NCBI GenBank assembly: GCA_003313425.1
Contig: NHZP01000008.1
Location: 310,001-374,000 of the forward strand
DNA: 64,000 bases
Direction: 5' to 3'
Source of the DNA: Pseudopyrenochaeta lycopersici
Lineage: Eukaryota; Ascomycota; Dothideomycetes; Pleosporales; Pseudopyrenochaetaceae
In this document: piece after piece, positions 1 to 9,769 of the stretch
Layout of the letters: every line of letters starts with the position of its first letter
How positions within the stretch are numbered: position 1 is the first letter of the stretch
The notes under the pieces: generated by a model
Database searches by the model: none
What the model saw: the letters and a program-made list of their open reading frames with translations, nothing else
What the model was told of the DNA's origin: nothing
Position numbers and translations under genes: made by a program

Positions 1-994
1 GGGAGGGAAAGAGCCCCAGTCGGTGATACAGCCAGGTTAGAGCACATCGAGATCCGCTCTTCCAGATTGATCCGCCTGTTCACATTGCCTCGACATTTTT
101 TGCAACTGGTCGTCTTAATATCTTCTCAAATTACTGTTTCGAGAGCACCGAAGTGTGGTTTATGCACACTTCAAGAGTGCAACAATAATACATTTCTCGA
201 AGCCACCAAGCTGAACCTGTTCAGATGTGACCTGTACTGATGCTTCAGCAACAATTACTCAATTTGATTGAGGATTATATACCTGGCGTTCTTTGTCAAC
301 TCCTGCTATACGATGCAGCGCTCAGTCAGCCTATTCATCGCTATGACAACAGTAATTATGTCCTTCTTCATAGTTATCTGCACCACTTTCTATCGCTTTA
401 GACTCTTCCACATCGTATGAAGCCAATTTCAAAACGCAAAAAAGGTGTACAGCACCACCAAAACAAGGTCTCTTCGAGTTAGGCATAAAAGTAAGGGTAG
501 GTAGTGGGTGATGGAACGGAGGTGAAAGAAGAAATCGAAACATCAGACATAGGATCAAATCCGAAAGAGTTAGGTCCTGTGAAGAGTATGACGATGGTAA
601 CTCACAATCTAGAATGTAGGTCTGAGGAAGATTTCTGGAAGAGCTGTGCTGAAGTATCAATTATTTAGAGCTTAGGAAGTGAATGGATCTTCAGCAGTCT
701 AGCAATTGAGTGTTCCTAGGTTCACCGTGAATCAAGGGTGAAAGAGTTTCCATATCAACCTGGCATTGTGTTTGGTAGTCATGACGGCAAACGCACATGA
801 ATGACAATACTAAGGATCCGAGCTCTTTCACACTATTCTGCCTCCACCTTTTCTTTGACGTGGTATCGCACCTCCGCAACCTCTCAGGCCATCCTTCTTC
901 TATTCAGAGTACCCAGTGCTACTAACAACTATCTTGCATTCTGCTGACTCTACTCTTAAATAAACAACAATCCCCCAGCAATTGAGCGGCGAAC
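1..994. other. Left-edge intergenic sequence
   Basis: No convincing gene. Open frames here are short, low in recognisable protein character and without splice-supported continuation. The last 100 bases (CT-rich, then TTAAATAAAC) could be the promoter and 5' leader of the small membrane protein that follows. Confidence 0.5.
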
Positions 995-1312
995 ATGCCC
1001 GCTGTTCTCGCCTTCGACGCCATCCTCCCATTCGAGTCCACCGCTCATGAATACCCAATAGACTGGCAGCTCATCTGGATCATTCTCACTATCACTGGAA
1101 TACTTTTCTTCGAGATCTGTGCTGTTCTCACTTGCATTCGAATCCACAACGTACGCAGTAAGGCGAAGTGGAGACAGCTCAGAGAGCGCGGCGTTGTTCT
1201 TGTTGACGGTCCGGCGCTCATCTGGGCTGACGATCTACCTCCTCAGTCGACGTTCTCGACGTTCAACTTACACCAATTTTCGCAAGCCTCTTGGAAGCAT
1301 GTATCCCAGTAA
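995..1312 (+). CDS. Possible small single-pass membrane protein
   Basis: A 105-residue open frame starting in a fair context (GAACATGCC). Residues about 24-47 are a strongly hydrophobic stretch (IWIILTITGILFFEICAVLTCI) followed by a basic segment (RSKAKWRQLRER), as expected of a single-pass membrane protein with a cytosolic tail. No family recognised. A second frame over the same bases ends in a protein-like FRKPLGSMYPSNY and passes through a TCGACGTTC-TCGACGTTC tandem duplication, so the true C-terminus could involve a missed intron or a frame change. Treat the 3' half as uncertain. It could also be a chance frame. Confidence 0.35.
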   Translation: MPAVLAFDAILPFESTAHEYPIDWQLIWIILTITGILFFEICAVLTCIRIHNVRSKAKWRQLRERGVVLVDGPALIWADDLPPQSTFSTFNLHQFSQASWKHVSQ

Positions 1313-1972
1313 CTATTGAGGGTCGAAGTCACATCTTTGTGCTTATTCTGTGCAGCTCTCGTGATTCTTAGGACTTGCTCCTCTCATCGCCTCTCAAAAA
1401 CCAAACAAACCTTCGTATCCCATCCCAGCCAGAGCATAGCAAGGGCCAAACTTGGGAGCATGATGACATGAGCACATAGGACAAACACATCACCTACAGA
1501 ACACTGTTCATTGTGTGCATCACCCTTGTGGTGCTTGGGCTTGCCTTGCTTACTTTGAGTACACACATTCGAAAGGGGAGAAGGGCCGAATTAAACGAGG
1601 AGATTGTGGAGCTCAGACACATTGAATTTAGCGGTGACAATAAACTTCCCAGGGTTGGATGATGACGGCTACGCCCCCAATGGAGAGAGCATTGTTCACT
1701 GACCGCCATGGCGGAAGGAGGTTACCAGCCATCTCAAGGGCTACCAGCCTCCTCGCTACTATAGTTCCGCCGTTCCCTCTGTGTACTTCTTCAATCAGTC
1801 AAGCATCTTTATCCCTGTAGCAGTGTTTATCACAATCGATTTCTGGGTGATTGTCCAAAACTTTGAGCAGGCATATATCTTGTGTAGAGAGTATCTTTTG
1901 TCTTCAGCAGTACAAATTCCCGGCTCAGTCTTCTTGACCATAGTTATTGTTGTTCTTGTTGTTGCTGTAATC
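1313..1972. other. Intergenic stretch with no supported gene
   Basis: Short overlapping frames on both strands, none recognisable. The open frame that enters the next gene extends back to an ATG at 1781 and would add a hydrophobic segment, but the conserved-looking protein starts at 1973. Confidence 0.4.
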
Positions 1973-2296
1973 ATGCCAAACGACAACAATTCCAGACCTT
2001 CGACGACTACATCGTCTTCCAACGGTTCACTCTCGGCCGATAAGGGCAGCTACAATATCACAAGCTCTGGCACGAATGAACAAGGCAATCATTGGTGCCA
2101 TCGCGATCATGGCCCCGGCGCCGTAAACCAGAATTCTTACCATTACTCTAATACGTAAGTCTCCTTACCCGCCGAGAAGTAACTTCCATGCTTACATAAA
2201 CACAGTGATGGCTCCTACTACTATTCGAATGCTAACGGGTCAACCTACTTCAATAACGGAAGAGGACATGCTGTATATACACCGCCTGGGAAATAA
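1973..2296 (+). CDS. Small Tyr/Ser/Asn-rich fungal protein (two exons)
   Basis: Exons 1973..2154 and 2206..2296 give 90 residues. The intron has GTAAGT and ACACAG ends and joins codon ACT, so ...SYHYSNT continues as DGSYYYSNANGSTYFNNG and ends in YTPPGK. This resembles a widespread family of small uncharacterised fungal proteins with the same SYYYSN/GSTY ending; I recognise the pattern but know no function. It has no signal peptide or membrane segment if translation starts at 1973 (MPNDNNSRP). The in-frame ATG at 1781 would add 64 residues including a hydrophobic segment before MPND. I prefer 1973 because the sequence before it does not look like the family. Role unknown. Confidence 0.6.
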
Positions 2297-2705
2297 GTAG
2301 AAAGCGTGTCAGGTGCTTAGGCCTGAGGCCAGGTATCCTATAATCGAACATTACCGTGCTGCCTCTGACTATTCTCCTTCTTCTTTCTCTTCTCCTTTGT
2401 GTATTTGTGTGTAAAATGGTAGCGAAAAAGAGCATACTAATTAGTGGGCACAAGCTTCTTTGGGGCATGATACGCAACGTAAGCGGTAATAACCTCAAGC
2501 GCTTCCGTATATTTTCGCCCCCAATATCAACCCTGCCCGACCTCTCGCAAGCCACCGCCAAGAACAGGGCGAAAATCATGGCAATTGGCGTTCCTCAAAC
2601 GGCCTCATTTGGTGCACAGCATATTTAAAGCCGCTTGTCCGCACTACGCCTTATGAACAGGCCTTTTGTACCATTGCCCAGCGCCAACATAGGTTTCATT
2701 CGACG
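2297..2705. other. Intergenic, 409 bp
   Basis: No supported gene. It holds the 3' end of the small Tyr-rich protein gene and the promoter of the membrane protein starting at 2706. Confidence 0.5.
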
Positions 2706-4864
2706 ATGTCTTTCAGTAGACCACCGTCCAGTGACGTGGATTGCGAACAAAGAGTGAAACCGCTTGCGCATGACCACAGCGGTCAGTACCAGGCAGTGAA
2801 TAAGGACGACAACACATACGATGAGAAACCCGCGGATGATCACGATAGTATTCCATCCAAGGGTAAACCACATCAACGCCATTGGGGTACTCTCATGCTC
2901 ATAGTTGGGTCATATTTGTTGGGTCAGTGGGCATTCCGAGACTTATGAGAGCAATCACTGAGCCCCACAGCACTTGTTCTTGCCATTGTACACTTTGCCC
3001 TATTTTTTAAGCTTAATGGCACGTTGACCGAACGTGGCGCTGGTCCAGTCATACTTGAGCAATCATACGCTACTGCAATATCTCTATTGCTGGTCACCGG
3101 CTTCAGAGCAGCAATAGTCGGTAGCGTTGGGCTATGTTTCGCACAGCGTCTGTGGTCAATTCTGCGTCGAGACACATTTCGCATCGCCGAAATTGAACGC
3201 TTCTTCACGCTCCGCTCTAGTATACTGCAGGTTCTGAACCCGACGGCTCTTTGGACAGCGCCTACCTTATTCCTTATGGCGATCTACGTCTGGCTTGTTC
3301 CTCTTGCTGCCGTGTATCCCCCAGGAGCTTTGACAGTTACTTCTCGGCCCTTTCCAATTCAGACAAATATCAACGCTTCTGTTCTCAAGCCTTCAGTCAT
3401 AAGTCCAAATATAAGCTTTATCGATCTCAGCAACGAAAATAACCTTGGCGGTTTGTTCTACCTCAGAATATTCCCTTATTGGAACAGCTACTCCTACGCG
3501 AGATACTGGTAATTTAACTACATCATCCCAAGATTATATTCTTGTACTCACTATATGTCTTAGGTCTGATCTGCCATCTCTTGTCAGTATCGTGAACAGT
3601 GTATTACTCGATAGTTCTCTGCGTGAGCTACCATATCACCAAGGCCAAAATGCATCGTACGCTCTCAACTTCAGGGCTCCGCAGTTAACATGTCAGAGAA
3701 AGGTCACCAAAGAGACGATTAGAGGCATGAATTCCACAAGCGATGAAATACCAGGATTCGAGAGCGCATGGAATGGTTTCGGCGAAACCATCAATTTCAA
3801 GGTCACTTCGTGGCGATATCGAGCTTTACCTGTCGCCAACCGAAGTGTGCTCTCAGAGTTTGGAGAAAGACCCTGTGACAACGAAATCGAAACGACAACT
3901 TTGACTTGTACGCCAAAATTAGCTTTATACGCCTTGAATATCCGTACCGTGAATGGAATCCAGTCCATTACATACAACACAAAAGATCCAAAGCCATTGA
4001 CAATGCCCGACGATGAGCAATTTCGCTGGATCTCCAATTCTACGACATTCCCAGAATACCAAACTTTTATTGCCAACATTAATACTAAGCTAGAAATTTG
4101 GTACCCCTATTCGATACTGGACATTGCCACGAAATCCCTGCAGTCAAAGTGGAGAGTCTGGATGAGCTCGGAACGCATTGGAGAACAAGGGCAATGTCGC
4201 ATTACTAGACCCCAGCAAGGTAAGTCATCGTACTTTGCGATGCAACACGCTCGCACATCACATTTGCTTGCGGTATCACCATATTAGTAGTACAGTCGTG
4301 GCTGACGTGTCAACAGTACAAGGCACAGAAATGCTGAAAGATTCGGCCTTCTATACGCAGCGCTACGACTCAACAAAGAACGCGTCCGCATTTGACGTGC
4401 GGGACTTGGACATAACGGAAGCAACACTGAACGCCTTTCTGTCCAATGTTTCCATATCTGCGCTCTCACTCAACACTTCATATGGCATGGTTCCTATGAC
4501 TACATTCCAACACCACAACGTGTACGACTTTTCGCATCGCTTGAACCTCATCTTGCCATACAGTCTTTGTCTGGGCGTAGGTCTAGTTTTTGTTGTAATG
4601 GGAATCTGGGCTTTGATAGACAACGTAGTTCCCGCAGTTGATGGCGGTTTCCTACAAACCATGATGACCACTCAGGGGAGGGGCGAGATGGAGAGATTAG
4701 TAGGGAAAGAGGGGGAAGTCGGTGCTGGTCATGTTTCGCAGGAGTTGAAGGAATTGCGGATTAGATTTGGAGAAATGGAGACGAATCCAGAGGATCTAAG
4801 TGGAGGGGTAAGGAGGAGAGTAGGGTTTGGAACTATTGATGAAACGGCGCCATTGCGTACGTAA
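2706..4864 (+). CDS. Multi-pass fungal membrane protein, 'formylmethionine deformylase-like' family
   Basis: Four exons (2706..2922, 2971..3508, 3564..4219, 4317..4864) encode 652 residues with frame kept at every junction. The N-terminal 55 residues are polar and acidic. Hydrophobic helices follow at about residues 60-85 (LMLIVGSYLL then ALVLAIVHFALFF), 105-130 and 170-195 (LFLMAIYVWLVPLAAVYPPG). A long extracytoplasmic part with several N-x-S/T sites comes next, then a helix near residue 560 (SLCLGVGLVFVVMGIWALI) and a charged cytosolic tail. The YPPGALTV block after the third helix and the CYS-containing ectodomain match a fungus-specific family often labelled 'formylmethionine deformylase-like' in databases. 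I see no deformylase active site, so that label should not be read as a function. Introns are 48, 55 and 97 bp. Confidence 0.75.
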
Positions 4865-6563
4865 GAGGTAAGCCTCTATCCAAACACGTTGTAACTCCCC
4901 CTGGAGTGCACGAAGGATGAATAAGAGCTTCAAAACTTGCTTCTTTCTTCATGCTTTTATCTCGTTGCGTATCTTGACCTCGTGAAATATGGCCTGCCCC
5001 TCACTGTTTACTATAATAATCATCTACAAGACGAAGCTTTTGCGCTATGGCTTGTCACATCTTGATATGGGGTGCTCTCCGTTAAAAATAACCTTTGAAG
5101 ATGTCTGTAGAGTTAAGCACCAAATACCACTCGGAAAGACAGCCATGGGGAGAAGGACGTGAGTTCAGGGGGTTTGTTGGGTTCCAGCTGGCCAACGAAC
5201 ACCGCCCTCGGAGATAAGGCGAAATAGCGAGCCAGCAATAAGCACCCCAGTACCTCACGATATACCCCGAAGGAGTAAGAAAATAAAATAATGTAGATCA
5301 CAGGCGTCCAGCTTGGCCTATACTTTAATCCAGCTTGCCTACCGAAAACAGCAACTGTGGAAAACAGGCGCACAGCTTATTCACAGCCTGAAGCAACCTT
5401 AAATCCCCGGCAACTACTCGATTGAGTAACTGTCGAAAGTAGGACCACGTCTTGTGCAAAGAGCTTATTTGCGCCGCGCCCCAATGGGATGAATCGGAGA
5501 TGCCAAAACCTTCATATGCACGCCGATGTGTGGCGAACGGTCGAGAACGCCGCCGTTGATTAGGGGAGAAAGCTTGACGATGGCGCTGGGTCGGCCGAGA
5601 TCCTTATCATCTCGTATCCGGAATGAGACGCCGCCGGTAGACAGGAAACAACGGAAGGAGGTCATCGGATGGCTCGTACATTGAGTACGACGACATGTTA
5701 ATTGGTTCTCAGGTATTAATTCGGGAGGTGATAGAGGCGGAGGCATAGTGTTGAAACGAGGGGGTGCGATGGTAAGAGCACATTATTGTTCGAACACGCA
5801 GACCCCTCATCGTACAACGACGAGGGGCAGGTATAGCGAGCGTCCTTCCCAGAATTAGCAAAGGATGAAAAGGGCTTATTGATGTACTACTGTCAACTAG
5901 CAATAGAGAATTGCTTGCACCATTGATAGACGGTTATGGAAGTTCTTCCAAGTCTGAGCGATCAGCCTGTGCTTGTCACTCAGACATCGTCTTCGGCAAC
6001 ATCAAAGGAGCTCAAAAACGGAGCCCGGGGTCTTCATCTAGATCAAGCGAACCGAAATTACGCAGGAAGACCTGCATACACAGTGCTCGTCTCGAAGACA
6101 TCCAGTCCTGCAGCCCTCACGCGAGACGTCTTCTACGCCTGCTACGAGTATGAGCAATTGTGAGTGAAGACTTGATAAACTACAAAATAACAGCCATTGA
6201 ACGAGGGTGGAGCATGTAATATAATAGTGTCGTATTCGCGTGCTAAGCACGGTATATTGTGTACGGCCAGCTATGCTTGCCCAAAACTCATAGCGCCATC
6301 TAATGCCCAAACCTAGTGTCCCAAACGCCATTGCTATGCCTGTAAAAAGCGTATTCCGCACAACGGTATATACATAGCACCCTCATCGCAGTCATGACTC
6401 AAAGCTCATCACGTCTAGGGATGTGAATCTCCCAGCTTCTGGGTCCGGGAGTCATACCTAACCACCAATTGTACAGTCGGCCAACTTCGAGGATGAAGAT
6501 CCTAGTCCTAATGTCTTGTTAGCTCAAAGACCACGATAAATGGTAGAACTAGGGATATTATGC
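4865..6563. other. Gene-poor 1.7 kb stretch with hairpins and decayed-looking frames
   Basis: No intact gene. Fragments that look weakly protein-like, such as minus-strand 5465-5903 and plus-strand 5936-6163, are short and broken by stops, so a decayed gene or transposon remnant is possible but unproven. A compact hairpin lies at 5803-5827. Confidence 0.4.
5803..5827. repeat. Short hairpin (11-bp arms, 3-nt loop)
   Basis: CCCCTCATCGT, loop ACA, then ACGACGAGGGG. The arms pair with one mismatch. A 10-bp palindrome TGTTCGAACA lies just before it at 5787-5796, and GAGGGGG near 5758 could compete for the same arm. No gene ends directly here, so a terminator role is not supported. Confidence 0.45.
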
Positions 6564-8378
6564 TTACAATCGTCCTGGAAGCTGTGTCCACTGCCGCAGA
6601 ACATACCAAAACGTGCGCATGACTAGATCGTACTCGGCCCAAACTTCCTCCATAATTGTCATGTTCCTTGGATCCCAATTGCGCTTGAAGTCTGGCATTC
6701 CGTCATCACCGCCGACTGATTTGCTTGTTGTTGTATCGTCGAGGTCTTCGAGTGCGAGTTTCGTCTTCAGGACTTCCTTCTCTGTCTCCGGGGGGGTACG
6801 TGTAACGGCCTTTACGCCTTCGCGCTCATCGACCATGCGGCGAAATTCCTTGATCGCTGACAGCGAGTGGGAAAGACGGTCCATGGTGTTGATAAGCGCG
6901 ACGAGCTCGGTGCGGCGGAGCGGCGGGTCTTTCGAAGAGTCGTTCTCATCGAATTCGAAGAGCACTTTGAGTGCAGTGCCATACCCGTTTGTCTGCAGCT
7001 TGCCCCAAAGTCGGCATTTGTCGCAGCCCACACAGTCCATGATGCGGCTCACATTCCTGAAGCGGTTACGGAAGTCTTCCTTCAAAGCGACAGTATCGGG
7101 ATCCTGGAACATGACCGTTTCATCAAAGATCTCAGGGCCAGAGGGGAGGGCAGAGGCGAGGCGAAGAACAGAGTTCTTGGTGCGGAGATCTTGTTCAGGA
7201 TCTTCAGAGCAGAATGAGTAATCTTGAATGTGTTGCCTGATCTTGCCGACGGCGCGCATGACGAGAGCGTAATTGAAGTAGATGTTGGAGATGCGCTCAG
7301 GGTATTTATGTAGTCGCTGCTCGTAGCAAGCTAGGTTAGGTCCCCATTGGCCGGTTGTCTGGTTCAGGTAGTCCCAGCACAAGTGTGTCGAGATTGAGGC
7401 GTGCATCCCAGAGATAACGCGATGGAAGACACGCTTCTCCAGGCACGTATCGTCGAACTCAACGGGATCGAGTCGCTCTACTGGGGTTCCGTGGGCGATT
7501 GCTGACTGGACCTTCTGTTGCATGCCTTGTTCTTTCATGACGTTTCGTAGCTGGTTTGCTGCCAGCATTTGCTGCTGGTTTCCGAACCCACCAAACGGCA
7601 AGGATCCTCCGGGTAACGAAGACTTTCCGCTTGAAGGCGAAATCTTCGGAGGCTTGCTGAAGCAGTTTTCGCGGTAGATGGCCTCCCAAACCTGTTGAGC
7701 GCCAACGCCAGCGTATCCAGTAAAACGCTCAGGATTGTCCACCAGCGATACATAGTCTCCCTTGGCCGTAGCCGACTCGTCCTCCGGGATGCAGTAATCG
7801 CGCTCGTCGCATTCGTCGTCGTATTCTACCACGCAGCTCTCGTCTACATTCTCGCCAAGGCCTCCATGCAGCGGCCGCTTTCTCTCCTCTCTCTGTTGCT
7901 TCTTGCCCGGATGTTGCGCCGTAGGTCCTTCGAGCTTTCCGAGCTCCTTTGCGCGCCAGACCAACGGTATGTCCTCTTCATTTTCCAGTGTATTCACCGC
8001 GCATGCGACATTGCCACACATGCCATTCTCGTCGTCCCAGAATGGGCATTTCTTGCTGTATAAGCTCAAGCGGTAGTGCGAAAAGAAGTCGGTGTTCTGC
8101 GTAATCGAGTGGAGGTAAGGATGAACAGCGTCATTCAACTGCTCGAGAGTATTGTAGCTTGCGCATGCGTCCGACACAATGGCCCCGGGCTCTAACTGGA
8201 AGATAATCTTAGTATTCTCGCTTTGGGGTTGTGCAGGCGAGCACGACGACCGGTTGCTTACATCGCAGACGTTTGGCGGAGGACTCTTTGACTTTGATGG
8301 CGTAGCATGGCTGGCAGCGTGTGAGGTACCCAGCAGCGAGAAGACTGCTAGGTAGAACACATGCGCTGCTGTGCGCAT
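6564..8378 (-). CDS. ERO1: Endoplasmic reticulum oxidoreductin ERO1
   Basis: An uninterrupted 604-residue frame. ERO1 is the FAD-dependent thiol oxidase of the ER lumen that reoxidises protein disulfide isomerase and passes electrons to oxygen. Visible evidence: an N-terminal signal peptide (about residues 1-22), the shuttle cysteine pair CGNVAC at C121/C126, and the active-site CxxCxxC at C449/C452/C455 (DCVGCDKC). The conserved ERFTGYAG and WEAIYRENCF blocks lie between, and the conserved region ends in a DRLSHSLSAIKEF helix. The length matches fungal ERO1. It lies head-to-head with a rhodanese-domain gene, with a yeast-type unfolded-protein-response motif between them. Start chosen as the first ATG, directly before the signal peptide. 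Confidence 0.95.
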   Translation of the reverse strand: MRTAAHVFYLAVFSLLGTSHAASHATPSKSKSPPPNVCDVSNRSSCSPAQPQSENTKIIFQLEPGAIVSDACASYNTLEQLNDAVHPYLHSITQNTDFFSHYRLSLYSKKCPFWDDENGMCGNVACAVNTLENEEDIPLVWRAKELGKLEGPTAQHPGKKQQREERKRPLHGGLGENVDESCVVEYDDECDERDYCIPEDESATAKGDYVSLVDNPERFTGYAGVGAQQVWEAIYRENCFSKPPKISPSSGKSSLPGGSLPFGGFGNQQQMLAANQLRNVMKEQGMQQKVQSAIAHGTPVERLDPVEFDDTCLEKRVFHRVISGMHASISTHLCWDYLNQTTGQWGPNLACYEQRLHKYPERISNIYFNYALVMRAVGKIRQHIQDYSFCSEDPEQDLRTKNSVLRLASALPSGPEIFDETVMFQDPDTVALKEDFRNRFRNVSRIMDCVGCDKCRLWGKLQTNGYGTALKVLFEFDENDSSKDPPLRRTELVALINTMDRLSHSLSAIKEFRRMVDEREGVKAVTRTPPETEKEVLKTKLALEDLDDTTTSKSVGGDDGMPDFKRNWDPRNMTIMEEVWAEYDLVMRTFWYVLRQWTQLPGRL

Positions 8379-9015
8379 ATTCGAGTATTACTCTTGCGTT
8401 CTGCTACAATAGTCCTCCAGTCAGCAAACGTCTGCGGCAAACATGTCCAAGGCGCATGGGGATCCTAACACTTACTAGCTGTGGTACCTTCCGTCACTAT
8501 ATGAAGCCCCCCGGAAAATTGGAAGCCGGCTGTTGGTGTGGGGTATGGCAAAGAGGCCAGAGTGTATTGAAACGCAGTCGGCACAAGACAAAGGTTCTGG
8601 GTGTGGCGGTGGTCGCCTTTGGACGCAATAGGAAATCTAGAGGGAAGGACAGATTAAATTATATGAAAGAGAAGCGTGGAAACGAGCCACTAGCCATCAG
8701 AAAGGACAGACGAGGAAGGCAGCGTGTATCTTCAAATAGATTACAAAATTGTCGGGCCGGGATTGTAATCAGACGTTCATGGGGCCATCGCCGGCAAGGA
8801 GCAATGTGGCCAGTACCAAGTGTGGCGGTGACAGGGGAGGATCGACTGATCCTGACAGGCGCTAGCGGAGGCGGTAGGGCTGATCAGGGCTCAACGGACA
8901 ACCGTTGGTGCGGCTCAGCCTAAGAAACAGAATCATCCAAGCTGAGGAGAAAATTCATTCTGACGTTACAGACAAGCTGCCAAGGGTTTTTCATCTTGCC
9001 TCTTTGCCTACCACA
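8379..9015. other. Bidirectional promoter region, ERO1 / rhodanese gene
   Basis: 637 bp between divergent starts. No supported gene. A plus-strand frame through it continues from inside ERO1 and has no protein character. It contains CAGCGTG at 8720-8726. Confidence 0.55.
8720..8726 (+). promoter_or_regulatory. Candidate unfolded-protein-response element (CAGCGTG)
   Basis: CAGCGTG is the core of the yeast Hac1 binding site. It lies 342 bp upstream of the ERO1 start, in reverse orientation to ERO1, and ERO1 is a classical UPR target. A second copy at 8315-8321 falls in the signal-peptide codons. A seven-base match is weak evidence alone, and filamentous fungi use a partly different consensus. 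Confidence 0.3.
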
Positions 9016-9624
9016 ATGGCAGAACCCTCGAAATCCACCGGGAGTTGGTCAGATGCCTTCCCCGCGCCCCGTACTACCGCGCCCATCATCTCACGCGAGG
9101 AAACCCTGTCATACCTGTCGTCTCCGGAGTTGCTAATCGTAGATGTGCGACGTACCGACTATGAGGGTGGTACGATCAAGGGCAGTATCAATCTGCCTGC
9201 ACATTCGTTCTATATGAACCGAGGCGTTCTCTATGATTTGTGTAAGAGGGCAGGCGTAAAGAAGGTTGCATTCTACTGCGGTGAGTCTTTCTGATTAGCC
9301 CTTGTAATCTTATTGCCGTGGTCTTGGTGATGACATATCGTGGTGTGAGTATGGCGTGAGCTGCTTGTCTCCTGGTAGCGTGTCCAATGGGTTCCGATGT
9401 CGTTCATATTGGGGATCATCACTCGCTGAGATATGGCAGGATCTTCAAATGGTAGAGGCCCAAGATGCTCAGGCTGGTTTGCCGATTATATTGCGGACAA
9501 GAAGGACGATGACATCAAGTCACTTACGTTGGGTGGTGGCATCAAGGGATGGGTAAAAGCAGGTGATGAATATACGCAGCACATAGATGGCTTCGAGCCA
9601 GAGTACTGGAAGCAGTTTGAATAA
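9016..9624 (+). CDS. Rhodanese-type CX5R phosphatase (Ibp1/Ych1/Arr2-like)
   Basis: Two exons, 9016..9280 and 9440..9624, encode 149 residues, the usual size of Cdc25-like rhodanese phosphatases such as fission yeast Ibp1 and budding yeast Ych1. Features: LIVDVRRTDYEGGTIKGSINLPA (rhodanese fold with the DVR-DY-GG-I signature) and the catalytic loop C-GSSNG-R starting at Cys88. The 159-bp intron (GTGAGT...GGCAG) splits the codon right after the catalytic cysteine. The sequence after it is a matching GRGPR-x-GWFADYI. The expected role is phosphate-ester or arsenate chemistry through a cysteinyl intermediate; the substrate cannot be told from sequence. A frame extends upstream to 8905, but the start in CACAATGGC before MAEPSK fits the family. 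Its 3' end converges on MPH1 with 145 bp between. Confidence 0.88.
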
Positions 9625-9769
9625 AGGCCAATCAGGGTTGCTGAGGCAACACTACTATACCATCTTGAAGCTAGGAACACTATAACTATGCGTTGTTGCG
9701 AGGTCGTTGAAAGCCGCGTAGTATAGCCCCACAACCGTCGGCCAAGTCGACATGCGAGATGCGAGATCA

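Noticed and set aside
2706..4864. Peptide deformylase activity suggested by the family label
   Set aside because: The protein is a multi-pass membrane protein with no deformylase HExxH or EGCLS motif.
5761..5808. Possible tRNA (TGGTAAGAGCA then TTCGAAC)
   Set aside because: The A-box-like and B-box-like pieces are too close together and no cloverleaf forms; a palindrome explains the B-box match.
6613..7221. 202-residue plus-strand frame opposite ERO1
   Set aside because: It is the reverse of a well-supported coding region with clear ERO1 motifs; the Ser/Arg-rich translation is a typical shadow.
8321..8923. 200-residue plus-strand frame across the ERO1 start and promoter
   Set aside because: It overlaps the ERO1 signal peptide on the other strand and reads as basic low-information sequence.
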